Shown here in pieces: positions 47,163-55,765 of a stretch of 64,000 bases of DNA. Numbering within the stretch: the first letter of the stretch is position 1; every line of letters begins with the position of its first letter. Origin of the DNA: Pseudomonadota bacterium (GTDB lineage Bacteria > Pseudomonadota > Gammaproteobacteria > Burkholderiales > Thiobacteraceae). The notes below the pieces were generated by a model. That model saw only the letters and a program-made list of their open reading frames with translations, was not told the DNA's origin and searched no databases. The stretch is taken from assembly GCA_021812385.1 (NCBI GenBank), contig JAKANO010000014.1, forward strand, positions 1 through 64,000, read 5' to 3'. The position numbers were made by a program, and so were the translations under genes.

Positions 47163-49823
47163 ATGTTGTTTCAATCCCAAACCGAGAAACGTATTAGCTT
47201 GATTGCTGGTGCGGTTTTCATCACGTTGACCTTGGTGGCTGCATATTCGGTCTACTGGGTCATGCGTTATCAATCCGATGCTACCTACAGCCGCAGCTTG
47301 CAGCTCGATCTGGAATCGCGCTCGCGGCTGGTCGAATCTGTGATTCGTCAGCATGTGGCGAATACCGTTGCGTTGGCGAGCCAGCCCCTGATTCGCGATC
47401 GATTGGCGGCAGGCGGCGGAGCCAATACCAGTCGCAGTAGCGGCAGCGCTTTGGAAACGGCCTTGAAGGTTTTTATCGGGCAGGGGGCTAATGCGCTGAT
47501 TGTGTATGACAACGATGGCCGCGAAGTGGCGCGCGCGGGCAGGGAGGTGCAACCGCAATTCGATGTCGCCCTGGCATTGCCGCATGCGACGCGCTTAGGC
47601 TGGGGCGATGGGTTCATCCTCAGCACCCGGGTTGACGTGATTCAGGCCGGGCGCAAACTCGGAACCTTGCTGGCGGAAAAACGTCTTGCGGAGCTTGAAG
47701 GCGCCTTGGCTGATTTCTCGAAGTTGGGCAATAATGCAGCGGAATTGAGTGTGTGCGCACCTGCGGATAATAAATCGGTACGCTGTTTCCCTTCCCCCAA
47801 CACATCGTTAGCGCTGCATGCATTAAAGCCAGGTGACGCGCGCACGAAGGCTATGCGTCAGGCGCTTGCGGGCAATTCAGGCTATGTCAATGAGCGAGAC
47901 GGCAACGGTACCGCCGTCGCCTACAGGCCCTTGGGCACACTGGGGTTGGGCGCGGTGCTCAGTATCGATAGTGCAGCGCTCCATCCCGAATTGCAGCAAG
48001 CAAGCCACTATGTGGCGCCGCTCATGCTGATGTTGCTTGTGGCTGGAGGCTTGTTGCTGCGCTGGCAAGTCTTGCCCGTCATGCGAAAACTACAGGTGTC
48101 GGAGAAGCATGCGCGCGAACTCAATCAATTATTGTTGCAGAATGAAATGCGCGTGCGTGCGGTGCTGGATCAGGTGGAAGAAGGCATTGTTTCCGCGACT
48201 GGTGATGGACTGGTGCGCATGTTCAATCCGGCGGCCGAGCGTATCTTTGGTTACCGTGCGCAAGAAGTGCTGGGCGAAAAATTCGCCATGCTCATGGCGG
48301 AGGCCGATGCGGAGAAGCACAGCCAACATCTTCAGCGTTTCCTGGAATCGGGGCAGGCGGTGCTCTTGGGTACTTCGCAAGAAGTCGCTGGGCGCCGCAA
48401 AAATGGCGAAATCTTTCCGGTCGAGTTGCGGCTGGGGGCCATCAAGCTCGAAGGCGAGCTGTTGTTTATCGGCTCGATGCGCGATATTAGCGAGCGCAAG
48501 GCGCTGGAAAAGCGCATGACGCATCTGGCCACCCACGATAGCCTCACCAATTTACCCAATCGCAACTTATTGCAAGATCGGGCGCGCCAGGCTTTGATGC
48601 AGGCGTCACGCCAAGAGCGGCGCATCGGCGTCATGTTTCTGGATCTGGATCATTTCAAAACCACCAACGATTTGCTGGGGCATCCGATGGGCGATCGCTT
48701 GCTGCAAACGGTCGCGTCGCGCATTTTGAATTGCGTGCGCGATGAAGATACCGTCGCACGCCAAGGCGGCGATGAATTTATCGTGGTGTTGCCGAATGTT
48801 AAGCGCTTCGAAGATGTGGCCATCGTCGCCCAGAAAGTGTTGGTGACGCTGGCCGCGCCCTATTCGATCGATAACACCGAGTTGAATATTTCAGCCAGTA
48901 TCGGCGTGTCGGTGTATCCCGACGACGGTGAGGATGTGGAGACGCTGATGCGCCATGCGGATACGGCGATGTATTACGCCAAGGCGACGGGGCGCAACAA
49001 TTTTCAGTTTTTCACGCCGAAGATGAATCAGGCCGTGACCGACCGCTTGAGCATCGAAAGCAAATTGCGGCATGCCTTGGAGCGCAACGAATTCTTGCTG
49101 AACTATCAACCCATCGTGAATTTGGCGACAGGGCAAGTCAGCGCGGCCGAGGCGCTGTTGCGTTGGCAGCCGGAGGGTGGCCCAATTGGCCCGGATCGCT
49201 TTATCCCGGTCGCGGAAGAAACCGGGCTGATTGTACCCATCGGCGAATGGGTGATTCGTGCAGCGCTGCACGAGCGGCGGCGTTGGTTGGAACAAGGCCT
49301 GAAATTGCCGCGCATGGTAGTGAATCTGTCGGCGCGGCAATTCGCACAAAAGAACTTGGTCGCCAAGATTGGGCGCATGCTGCAAGAAGTCGATCTCAGT
49401 CCGCAGCAGTTGGGGGTGGAGGTGACCGAATCGCTCATCATGGAGCGACCCGAAGACGCCGTCCGCACGCTCAAAACCTTGAGCGAGATGGGGGTGCAAA
49501 TTTCCATCGACGATTTTGGCACGGGCTATTCCAGCTTGAGCTATTTGAAACGCTTCCCTTTGCATAAAATTAAAATTGATCGCAGCTTTGTGCGCGATGT
49601 TGCCACCGACTCGGACGACGCGGCGATCGTGACGGCCATTATCGCCATGGCGCACAGCCTCGACGCCACCGTGGTGGCGGAGGGCGTGGAGACGCTAGAG
49701 CAGCTGCATTTCCTGCGCGAGCGCGGCTGCGACGAGTTTCAGGGATTTTATTTCAGCCGCCCAGTACCGGGCGATGCGCTACTGGAAAAGATGCGCAATG
49801 GCATGCCGCAGATTGCGCATTGA
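47163..49823 (+). CDS. Membrane PAS-GGDEF-EAL cyclic-di-GMP protein
   Basis: The 886 residues have a helix near 13-33, a periplasmic sensor region to about 280, a second helix near 284-304, a PAS domain (about 325-445), GGDEF (about 455-615) and EAL (about 635-880). Both catalytic domains look intact: GGDEF 535-539 with an RxxD inhibitory site RDED 526-529, and EAL 663-665 with NLSARQ, EVTES, DDFGTG, KIDRSF, AEGVET and the final FQGF. The periplasmic region is double-Cache-like in pattern, but the ligand is unknown. It is followed 49 bases later by ubiA on the same strand. Confidence 0.92.
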   Translation: MLFQSQTEKRISLIAGAVFITLTLVAAYSVYWVMRYQSDATYSRSLQLDLESRSRLVESVIRQHVANTVALASQPLIRDRLAAGGGANTSRSSGSALETALKVFIGQGANALIVYDNDGREVARAGREVQPQFDVALALPHATRLGWGDGFILSTRVDVIQAGRKLGTLLAEKRLAELEGALADFSKLGNNAAELSVCAPADNKSVRCFPSPNTSLALHALKPGDARTKAMRQALAGNSGYVNERDGNGTAVAYRPLGTLGLGAVLSIDSAALHPELQQASHYVAPLMLMLLVAGGLLLRWQVLPVMRKLQVSEKHARELNQLLLQNEMRVRAVLDQVEEGIVSATGDGLVRMFNPAAERIFGYRAQEVLGEKFAMLMAEADAEKHSQHLQRFLESGQAVLLGTSQEVAGRRKNGEIFPVELRLGAIKLEGELLFIGSMRDISERKALEKRMTHLATHDSLTNLPNRNLLQDRARQALMQASRQERRIGVMFLDLDHFKTTNDLLGHPMGDRLLQTVASRILNCVRDEDTVARQGGDEFIVVLPNVKRFEDVAIVAQKVLVTLAAPYSIDNTELNISASIGVSVYPDDGEDVETLMRHADTAMYYAKATGRNNFQFFTPKMNQAVTDRLSIESKLRHALERNEFLLNYQPIVNLATGQVSAAEALLRWQPEGGPIGPDRFIPVAEETGLIVPIGEWVIRAALHERRRWLEQGLKLPRMVVNLSARQFAQKNLVAKIGRMLQEVDLSPQQLGVEVTESLIMERPEDAVRTLKTLSEMGVQISIDDFGTGYSSLSYLKRFPLHKIKIDRSFVRDVATDSDDAAIVTAIIAMAHSLDATVVAEGVETLEQLHFLRERGCDEFQGFYFSRPVPGDALLEKMRNGMPQIAH

Positions 49824-49872
49824 CCTGGGCTGGACACTCACCGAAAATACGCTGCCAATATAGGCTCGAACC

Positions 49873-50739
49873 ATGACCCTCGCCGAACGATTGACGCTGT
49901 ACGAAAAACTGATGCGGCTCGACAAGCCGATCGGCATTTTGCTGTTGCTGTGGCCCACCTTGTGGGCGTTGTGGCTGTCCAATTACGGACATCCCAATTG
50001 GATGATCGTGTGGATTTTTGTGCTCGGCACGGTGTTGATGCGCTCCGCCGGTTGCGTCATGAACGACTACGCCGACCGCGATATCGACCCGCATGTGGCG
50101 CGCACCAAAGATCGTCCGCTCGCGGCCGGCTTGGTGAGCAAAAAAGAAGCCTTGCTGCTGGCGGCGGGCTTGGCGCTCATCGCCTTTATGCTCATCCTGC
50201 GGCTCAATCCCTTGACCTTGAAGCTCTCGGTCGTGGCGCTGTTATTGGCGATCAGCTATCCGTTCACCAAGCGCTTCTTCGCGCTGCCGCAAGCTTATCT
50301 CGGCATCGCCTTCGGCTTCGGCATCCCCATGGCTTATGCGGCGCAGACGGGGCAAGTGCCAGCCATCGCCTGGGTGTTGCTGGCGGCGAATGTGTTTTGG
50401 GCGATCGCCTATGACACGCAATATGCGATGGTCGATCGCGCCGATGATCTCAAGATCGGCATCAAGACCTCGGCACTCACCTTCGGTAAATTCGATGTGC
50501 TGGCGGTGATGATTTGCTATGGCTTGGTGCTGTCGATCTTGCTCTGGATCGGCCGCAGCCTATACATGCATTGGCCGTTTTATATGGGCTTGGCCATGGC
50601 GGCAGGACTCATGGCCTATCATTACCAGCTGATTAAAATGCGTGAGCCGGCGCAATGTTTCAAAGCGTTCTTGCACAATAATTGGGTCGGCGCGGTCATC
50701 TTTGGCGGCATCGCGCTGGATTTCCTGTTGCGCAAATAA
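49873..50739 (+). CDS. ubiA: 4-hydroxybenzoate octaprenyltransferase
   Basis: UbiA joins the polyprenyl tail to 4-hydroxybenzoate in ubiquinone synthesis. This 288-residue membrane protein has the first Asp-rich motif [21 protein letters not shown] and the second [21 protein letters not shown], with about eight hydrophobic helices. Start [22 protein letters not shown] is standard. The other quinone gene in the window, ubiX, is in a separate minus-strand unit. Confidence 0.95.
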   Translation: MTLAERLTLYEKLMRLDKPIGILLLLWPTLWALWLSNYGHPNWMIVWIFVLGTVLMRSAGCVMNDYADRDIDPHVARTKDRPLAAGLVSKKEALLLAAGLALIAFMLILRLNPLTLKLSVVALLLAISYPFTKRFFALPQAYLGIAFGFGIPMAYAAQTGQVPAIAWVLLAANVFWAIAYDTQYAMVDRADDLKIGIKTSALTFGKFDVLAVMICYGLVLSILLWIGRSLYMHWPFYMGLAMAAGLMAYHYQLIKMREPAQCFKAFLHNNWVGAVIFGGIALDFLLRK

Positions 50740-50756
50740 ACGCTGTATTTTTGCGG

Positions 50757-51299
50757 CTATTCTTCAAGCTGCGAAGGCAAGCCGTCGATGCTCAGGCGGT
50801 TTTTTTCCGCGCGATATTGGCGCAATCCGGCTTCGCCTTTTTTCTCCGCCCAAGTCACTAATGCGTCGCGCTCGCCGCAATAAGCATAGCGCGGCACGCC
50901 AAAGCCACAGGAGGTTTGCACCGACTCGATATTGAGCATCACGATTTGCCGCGCGCCCGGAATGGGCGGGAATGCGCGGTACAGCTTATCCCACTCCGCT
51001 TGCCCCGGCCGCACTAAACTGCCTTGGCCATACAGGCGCAAAATCAGCGGCGCATCTTCCAAGCTGCAAAACATCAAAGTTAAGCGGCCATCCGCCAAGA
51101 GATGCGCGGCAGTTTCGTTGCCGCTTCCGGTCAGGTCGAGATAGGCGACGCGCGTCGGACTTAAGATGGAAAATGTTTGCAGCCCCTTGGGCGAAAGATT
51201 CACGCGGCCCTCGGCGGCGGCGCTGGCCGTGAAAAACAGGTGCTGCGCGCGGATAAAATCCATCAGATCTTCGGTTAAAGCCGGGTAAAATTTTGCCAT
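50757..51299 (-). CDS. Pyridoxamine 5'-phosphate oxidase family protein
   Basis: The start at 51299 gives 180 residues MAKFYPALTEDLMDFIRAQ and onward; a 74-codon extension running beyond the divergent gene is rejected. The split-barrel flavin-binding pattern is seen (LFFTASAAAEGRVNLSPKGL, GSGNETAAHLLADGRLTLMFCSLED, LRLYGQGSLV). Such proteins bind FMN, F420 or haem and are rarely characterised. It is divergent from the ArsC-like gene with only 35 bases between the starts, and converges with ubiA. Confidence 0.8.
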   Translation of the reverse strand: MAKFYPALTEDLMDFIRAQHLFFTASAAAEGRVNLSPKGLQTFSILSPTRVAYLDLTGSGNETAAHLLADGRLTLMFCSLEDAPLILRLYGQGSLVRPGQAEWDKLYRAFPPIPGARQIVMLNIESVQTSCGFGVPRYAYCGERDALVTWAEKKGEAGLRQYRAEKNRLSIDGLPSQLEE

Positions 51300-51334
51300 T
51301 GAGAAGTCCTTGCTGCAGTGCGATCGGAAAACGA

Positions 51335-51748
51335 ATGGTATACAAACGTAAAGCGAAAGTGTTGTTCGTCGGTTACGGCGACACCAGTCGCGCCCTGATC
51401 GCGGCCGCCATTGCGAATGACTCCGGGCAAGGCTACATGCTGGCGCGCGCCGCTGGATTGCAGCCAGAGCCGTTGACGCCGGAATTACTGCATGGCCTGA
51501 ATTCACTTGGGTTGGGTGCACTTCAACCTGGGCTGGAACCGCTCGATGCGAGCGATCTGGCGTGGGCGGATTTGCTGGTGACCCTGGACGCGGCTGCTAC
51601 GCACGCTTGCCCGCTCTTGCCGGCGTGGGTGCAAACCCGCTGCTATCCCTATGCCCCCCCTGAGAATCTGGAAAGCTTGCGCCCACTGTTTGATGCGCTG
51701 CAGCAACGCGTCGCCGGCATGCTGGGTGGGATGGCGATGATCGCCTGA
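51335..51748 (+). CDS. ArsC/LMW-phosphatase-like protein lacking the catalytic cysteine
   Basis: The start at 51335 gives 137 residues with the fold signature of low-molecular-weight phosphatase/arsenate reductase: a first strand VLFV, then GYGDTSRALIAAAIA, and later DLLVTLDAAATHACPLLPAW. In active enzymes this first loop is C-x5-R; here Gly stands at the Cys position and only the Arg is kept. The second redox region has also changed (TLDAA for the usual VCDxA). It is therefore probably not a phosphatase or reductase but a binding or regulatory relative. The reading frame is open and normal in length, so it does not look like a decaying gene. Confidence 0.7.
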   Translation: MVYKRKAKVLFVGYGDTSRALIAAAIANDSGQGYMLARAAGLQPEPLTPELLHGLNSLGLGALQPGLEPLDASDLAWADLLVTLDAAATHACPLLPAWVQTRCYPYAPPENLESLRPLFDALQQRVAGMLGGMAMIA

Positions 51749-51945
51749 GCTCGGATCAGCGCAATATCGAATACGTATTCAAGATTTCAGTCATTATGCC
51801 GAAATTCGATCAGTGCGGCGCGCAGCTACGAAACAATAATATTAAATCAATCAATGTGTTATGACTTGTCGCTGAATTGCTTTTGTCAGGTACAGCTATT
51901 GCTTATTAGTCTATTTGTACCAATCACTTTTTAAATGGAGTTTGC

Positions 51946-53127
51946 ATGAAAAAACTTTTTGCTGCGCTTGTTGGGTGCGGATACCTGTTGGCCGCCGGAA
52001 CCGCGCAGGCCGTTGAGAGCTTGGTGTTCAGCGTGAACGTGGCCGACACGGAAGTCCTGAACAACTATGACACTCAGCAAACCTATCAGGCGCTGACCAA
52101 TTATCTTTCCAGTGCCACCGGCATTCCCATCAAATTGGTGGTGGGGCAAAATACCACGAATGAGCTGCAACGCACGCGCACGGGGTTCTATGCGCTGATT
52201 TTGGGCCCGGCCCATGTGATTGGCAGCGCGCTCAAACATGGCTATGAGCCGATCGCCAAATTTCCCGGCAGCAATAAGGTCGCATTCGTCGCTTCCAAGG
52301 CTTCCAATATCACGCGCCTCGATCAAGCCAAGGGGAAGCGCTTGGGCTTGCCGGCACAGGATTCACTCGCAACCTATCTCGCCAAGGGCGAATTGAATGC
52401 GGCGGGATACCATGTGAAGACGTTTTTTAAAAGTGTGAGCCATGCGCATTACCAAGATTCGGCGCTATTTTCGCTGGGGATTAACCAGGTGGATTTAGTG
52501 GCGGTGGATGAGGGCGCGGCCAAGAAGTGGTTGGCGAGCAATCCGGGCGTGATCGTGGCCGAGAGTCCAAGCGTACCGGCGCAGAGCTTTGCCATTAACA
52601 GCAAAATCCCGAAGGCGCAGCAAGATAAATTGCGCGCGGCGCTATTGCAGCCGCACCCCGGCGCGCAAACTGCCGTGCTGAACCTATTGCGCATCGCGAA
52701 ATTCGAGCCGGCCAAACGTGAGGAGTATCAGTATGTTTCCACGCTCGGCTATTTCACGCCGAAATTATTGGCTGGCGCGACGATCGTGAACGCAACCGAA
52801 GTCAAGGCGCTGTTTGATAAAGGGGTGGCGCTGTACGACACGCGCGTCGAGCACGAATACAAGGAAGGGCACATCAAAGGGGCCATCAGCTTGCCTTACA
52901 AGGAGAACAGCGCCAAGGAAGTGGATTTTGACGCGACGCTCGATAGTTGGGATGTCGCGCAACTCCCCAAGGATAAAAACACCCCGCTGATCTTCTCTTG
53001 CAATGGCCCGGAATGCTGGAAGAGTTATAAAAGCGCGAAAGTGGCGCTGGATAACAAATACACGCACGTGTATTGGTTTCGCGGCGGCTTTCCGGAATGG
53101 AAAGAAGCGGGCCTGCCGACGGAATAA
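51946..53127 (+). CDS. PhnD-type substrate-binding protein fused to a rhodanese domain
   Basis: The 393 residues have a signal peptide (cleavage near AQA-VE), a phosphonate/phosphite-type periplasmic binding domain (about 25-270: QALTNYLSSATGIPIKLVVG, GFYALILGPAHVIG, LGLPAQDSLATYL) and a rhodanese domain (about 278-390). The rhodanese has DTRVEHEYKEGHIKGAISLP and an active-site loop CNGPECW with Cys352 and Cys357, close to the CxxCW variant. AGTTTGC rather than a good ribosome site precedes the ATG, though GGAG lies seven bases upstream. No permease or ATPase gene is beside it, so it may be a stand-alone sensor or sulfur carrier. Function is inferred from domains only. Confidence 0.82.
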   Translation: MKKLFAALVGCGYLLAAGTAQAVESLVFSVNVADTEVLNNYDTQQTYQALTNYLSSATGIPIKLVVGQNTTNELQRTRTGFYALILGPAHVIGSALKHGYEPIAKFPGSNKVAFVASKASNITRLDQAKGKRLGLPAQDSLATYLAKGELNAAGYHVKTFFKSVSHAHYQDSALFSLGINQVDLVAVDEGAAKKWLASNPGVIVAESPSVPAQSFAINSKIPKAQQDKLRAALLQPHPGAQTAVLNLLRIAKFEPAKREEYQYVSTLGYFTPKLLAGATIVNATEVKALFDKGVALYDTRVEHEYKEGHIKGAISLPYKENSAKEVDFDATLDSWDVAQLPKDKNTPLIFSCNGPECWKSYKSAKVALDNKYTHVYWFRGGFPEWKEAGLPTE

Positions 53128-53142
53128 CGCCGGTACTGCGGC

Positions 53143-53790
53143 CTAAGTAGCCAGGCCTTGCTGGGCCAGGAACTTGTGCAACACGTTGAGGCGTACCTCG
53201 GTGTCGTTCATTTCCAGCATGCTTTGCTTGGCGCTGCCTTTGATCGGAAGAATTTCCGCAAGGCGGTAGCTCACCCATACGCCATCCTCGAAACCAAATG
53301 GCGGCTCGAATTTGGTCGCGCCGACATGCGCGAGAATGTGCTTCAGCACCGCAGCGCAGGGCGCATGCTCGGGGGGGAGCGGCATCGGCTTTTCCGCCGG
53401 GACTTTCACGGCTTGCGCCACTAACAGCCCATCCGCTTCGGTTTGATAGTCCAAAATCTGAAACCGCTGCACGCCGATGGCGCGCACATTGAGCACGCCG
53501 AGTTGCGGCATATCCCAGGTATCGATGCGCGCCAAGGTGCCGACGGGGTGGGGCACGACCGGCGCCGCGACTTCTGCGCCTTCCTTGATTAAACACACGC
53601 CGAATAAGCTTTGATCTTGCAGGCAGCGCTTGGCCATATCCATATAGCGTTGCTCGAATACCTTGAGCGCAAGCACGCCGCCCGGAAACAGAATGGTGTT
53701 GAGCGGAAATAGCGGCAAGGTGAAAGGTGTGATTTCCGCATCGTGCGGCAATAATTCGGTGATGCGGTCTTTCCATTTTTTCGGCAGCAT
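53143..53790 (-). CDS. Lon N-terminal (substrate-binding) domain protein
   Basis: The start at 53790 gives 215 residues; an upstream frame inside ubiX is rejected. It matches the Lon N-terminal domain alone (LPLFPLNTILFPGGVLALKVFEQRYMDM, FGVCLIKEGAEV, VGTLARIDTWDMPQLGVLNVRAIGVQRFQI), with no ATPase or protease domain. Such stand-alone proteins are common in proteobacteria and of unknown role. It follows ubiX after one base. Confidence 0.88.
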   Translation of the reverse strand: MLPKKWKDRITELLPHDAEITPFTLPLFPLNTILFPGGVLALKVFEQRYMDMAKRCLQDQSLFGVCLIKEGAEVAAPVVPHPVGTLARIDTWDMPQLGVLNVRAIGVQRFQILDYQTEADGLLVAQAVKVPAEKPMPLPPEHAPCAAVLKHILAHVGATKFEPPFGFEDGVWVSYRLAEILPIKGSAKQSMLEMNDTEVRLNVLHKFLAQQGLAT

Positions 53791-53791
53791 A

Positions 53792-54409
53792 TTAAGGCTC
53801 GGTTTCACCCCAGCGGGCGAGCAATTGATGCGGTACGGCCAATTGGTCGAGTATGCGCGCCACGACAAAGTCCACGATGTCTTGCACGCTCTGCGGGTGA
53901 TGATAAAAGCCGGGATTGGCCGGAAGAATAACGACACCAAGGCGCGCCAGCTTGAGCATGTTTTCCAGGTGAATAGCCGAGAACGGGGTTTCGCGCGGCA
54001 CCAAGATGAGCTTGCGCCCCTCCTTAATGACGACATCGGCGGCGCGGCCGATCAAGTTGTCGGCCAAGCCGGCGGCAATGGCCGCCAGCGTGCTCATGGT
54101 GCAAGGGCACACCACCATGGCATCGGGCGGGTTGGAGCCGGAAGCGATGGGCGCAAACCATTCCTCGCGCCCGAATACCTGGAGTTGATCGGCGGGCGCC
54201 TGAAAGCGTTCGGCCAAGAAAGCTTGCAGTTCCTGGCTGCGCGCCGGCAAGGTGAAATCCAATTCTTGCTTGGCAACCACGGCAGCCACTTGCGAGCTCA
54301 GGACATACACGCGGCAGCGTGCAGCCAACAAAGACTCGATCAAGCGCAGCGCATAGGGCATGCCGGATGCGCCAGTCAGCGCGACCGTGATGGTTTGATT
54401 AAAGGGCAT
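53792..54409 (-). CDS. ubiX: Flavin prenyltransferase UbiX
   Basis: UbiX makes prenylated FMN, the cofactor for the decarboxylase UbiD. The 205 residues have VALTGASGMPYALRLIESL, VVCPCTMSTLAAIAAGLADNLIGRAADVVIKE and LVPRETPFSAIHLENMLKLARLGVVILPANPGFY. It overlaps the upstream adhesin-E-like gene by 11 bases. No ubiD is in the window. Confidence 0.95.
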   Translation of the reverse strand: MPFNQTITVALTGASGMPYALRLIESLLAARCRVYVLSSQVAAVVAKQELDFTLPARSQELQAFLAERFQAPADQLQVFGREEWFAPIASGSNPPDAMVVCPCTMSTLAAIAAGLADNLIGRAADVVIKEGRKLILVPRETPFSAIHLENMLKLARLGVVILPANPGFYHHPQSVQDIVDFVVARILDQLAVPHQLLARWGETEP

Positions 54410-54839
54410 AGGGTTTCATTGTAGGTGCGATGGGGGGGAAGGGGCCAGATTCGCGTGCCAAGGCACACATGACACGTTCGAATTTATCGCCCACCGTATC
54501 CGGAATGATGGGCGAGCCTTCCTTCTCGGCCTCCGCGACGTATTCGATCACCGCGCCTTGCGCGTCATAGTAGAGAAAACTCAGCAAGCGCAAGGTATGT
54601 TCGCGGCAATCAATGTGCTCGCGCATCAGAGACGAGCTGGCCAGCAATTTTTTCACCGGGCGCGGCGGCGTGAACAGGACTTTTTTCCAATAGGTGACCT
54701 CGTTGCCATTGACGACCAATTTGCTGCGGTCAAAGAAATATTCATCGGCGGTATTCGGGATATCGACGCGCGTCCAATCGGCCGCGATCGCGGCGGACAC
54801 AAGCGCGAATTGCAGCAGCAGTATTAGGGCGTAACGCAT
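54399..54839 (-). CDS. Small secreted adhesin-E-like protein
   Basis: The start at 54839 gives 146 residues with a signal peptide (MRYALILLLQFALVSAAIAA). The mature part (DWTRVDIPNTADEYFFDRSKLVVNGNEVTYWKKVLF, DCREHTLRLLSFLYYDAQGAVIEY, GDKFERVMCAL) resembles surface-adhesin protein E-like small proteins of PF16747, with two cysteines. The role is unknown. It overlaps the transporter gene upstream by 16 bases and ubiX downstream by 11. Confidence 0.65.
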   Translation of the reverse strand: MRYALILLLQFALVSAAIAADWTRVDIPNTADEYFFDRSKLVVNGNEVTYWKKVLFTPPRPVKKLLASSSLMREHIDCREHTLRLLSFLYYDAQGAVIEYVAEAEKEGSPIIPDTVGDKFERVMCALARESGPFPPIAPTMKPYAL

Positions 54840-55360
54840 GTCGGCTGGGGTGTGCTGGGGAGGCGCGCGAGCAAGGTCGCGGCCGCGATGCCGTTGATGG
54901 TGCCGAACAACAGGGCGGCAGCGGCGAATATCGGGATCAAATAGGCCACGCCGGCATGCGGGATCAGCCAGAAATAGACCACCGCCAATTGCCCGGCAAA
55001 ATGCGCCTGCGCCGCCAGAATGCTTTGCGTCACCGTGCCAAAAAAGCGCGTGGGAAGGGTTTGCGCGAATGCGAGCATGGCCAAGCTGGCGAGGGCGCCG
55101 CTGATGCTCAACAGGAAGGTTGGCGAGAGAAATGTGCCGAGCAATAAGCTCCCGGCGATCACGCGCAGCAGCGTCACCCAAGCCGCGCTGCGCCAGCCGA
55201 AATGCGCGAGCACCACCAGCGTAATAATGTTCGCCAAGCCGGGCTTCACGCCGGGCAGCGGAGAAGGGATCGCCGCTTCCAGCAGCGTCAGGCCGAGCGC
55301 CGCCGCCGCCAGCTTGGCAATGCGGTGGTCGTCAGCCGTGGTGTTGAGTTCGATTTGCAT
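54824..55360 (-). CDS. Gx transporter family membrane protein
   Basis: The 178 residues have about five hydrophobic helices and the motif LLEAAIPSPLPGVKPGLANIITLVVL, found in PF07456, once named heptaprenyl diphosphate synthase component I and now called the Gx transporter family. Proteins of this family commonly stand next to a NusG-domain-II protein, as here (30-base gap). The transported compound is unknown; a link to quinone or flavin chemistry is suggested by ubiX nearby but is inference. Confidence 0.8.
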   Translation of the reverse strand: MQIELNTTADDHRIAKLAAAALGLTLLEAAIPSPLPGVKPGLANIITLVVLAHFGWRSAAWVTLLRVIAGSLLLGTFLSPTFLLSISGALASLAMLAFAQTLPTRFFGTVTQSILAAQAHFAGQLAVVYFWLIPHAGVAYLIPIFAAAALLFGTINGIAAATLLARLPSTPQPTCVTP

Positions 55361-55390
55361 CGTCTTGTTTCGATAAGCGCGGCGCTGCTT

Positions 55391-55765
55391 TTAATAATTG
55401 AGCGAATCGAAGCGGCGCACCGCACCGGCCAATTCCACGCTCAGTTGATTCGGCAGGCAAAGTGCGGCATCCCCGGCGTGCGACAGCCAGCCGTGCTTGA
55501 CGCATAATTGCCGCGGACTGGGATCGGCAGCGACACGCGCGCGGCCCGCTTGAATTTCGACAATGCTCACGCCGAGCGGGCCCGGCACGCGAATGCGTTG
55601 CGGCTTGTCCAGGCGCGCTTCGGCGAACAGCTGGCCGCCGGCGCGGATCACGACTTTTTGCGGCGCAGCGCCGGACCAAAAATTAGCCGCGAGCCAGCCG
55701 GTCAGCACGGCGCCGAGCGCGAGCGTGAGCCAATCGCCGGGGCGAAAATAGGCTAGGTATTTCAC
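55391..55765 (-). CDS. NusG domain II-containing protein
   Basis: The 124 residues have an N-terminal membrane anchor ([18 protein letters not shown]) and a single NusG-II-like beta domain ([55 protein letters not shown]), including two Cys that flank the conserved loop. It is anchored outside the cytoplasm, so it is not a transcription factor. It overlaps rapZ by four bases and precedes the Gx transporter. Confidence 0.83.
   Translation of the reverse strand: MKYLAYFRPGDWLTLALGAVLTGWLAANFWSGAAPQKVVIRAGGQLFAEARLDKPQRIRVPGPLGVSIVEIQAGRARVAADPSPRQLCVKHGWLSHAGDAALCLPNQLSVELAGAVRRFDSLNY

Noticed and set aside
50757..51521. Longer form of the flavin-fold protein starting at 51521
   Set aside because: The extra 74 residues are Arg/Ser-rich, lie antisense to the ArsC-like gene and have no similarity to the family; the start at 51299 gives the normal protein.
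54399..55181. Longer form of the adhesin-E-like protein starting at 55181
   Set aside because: The 114 extra residues are an out-of-frame reading of the Gx transporter gene; the start at 54839 gives a proper signal peptide.
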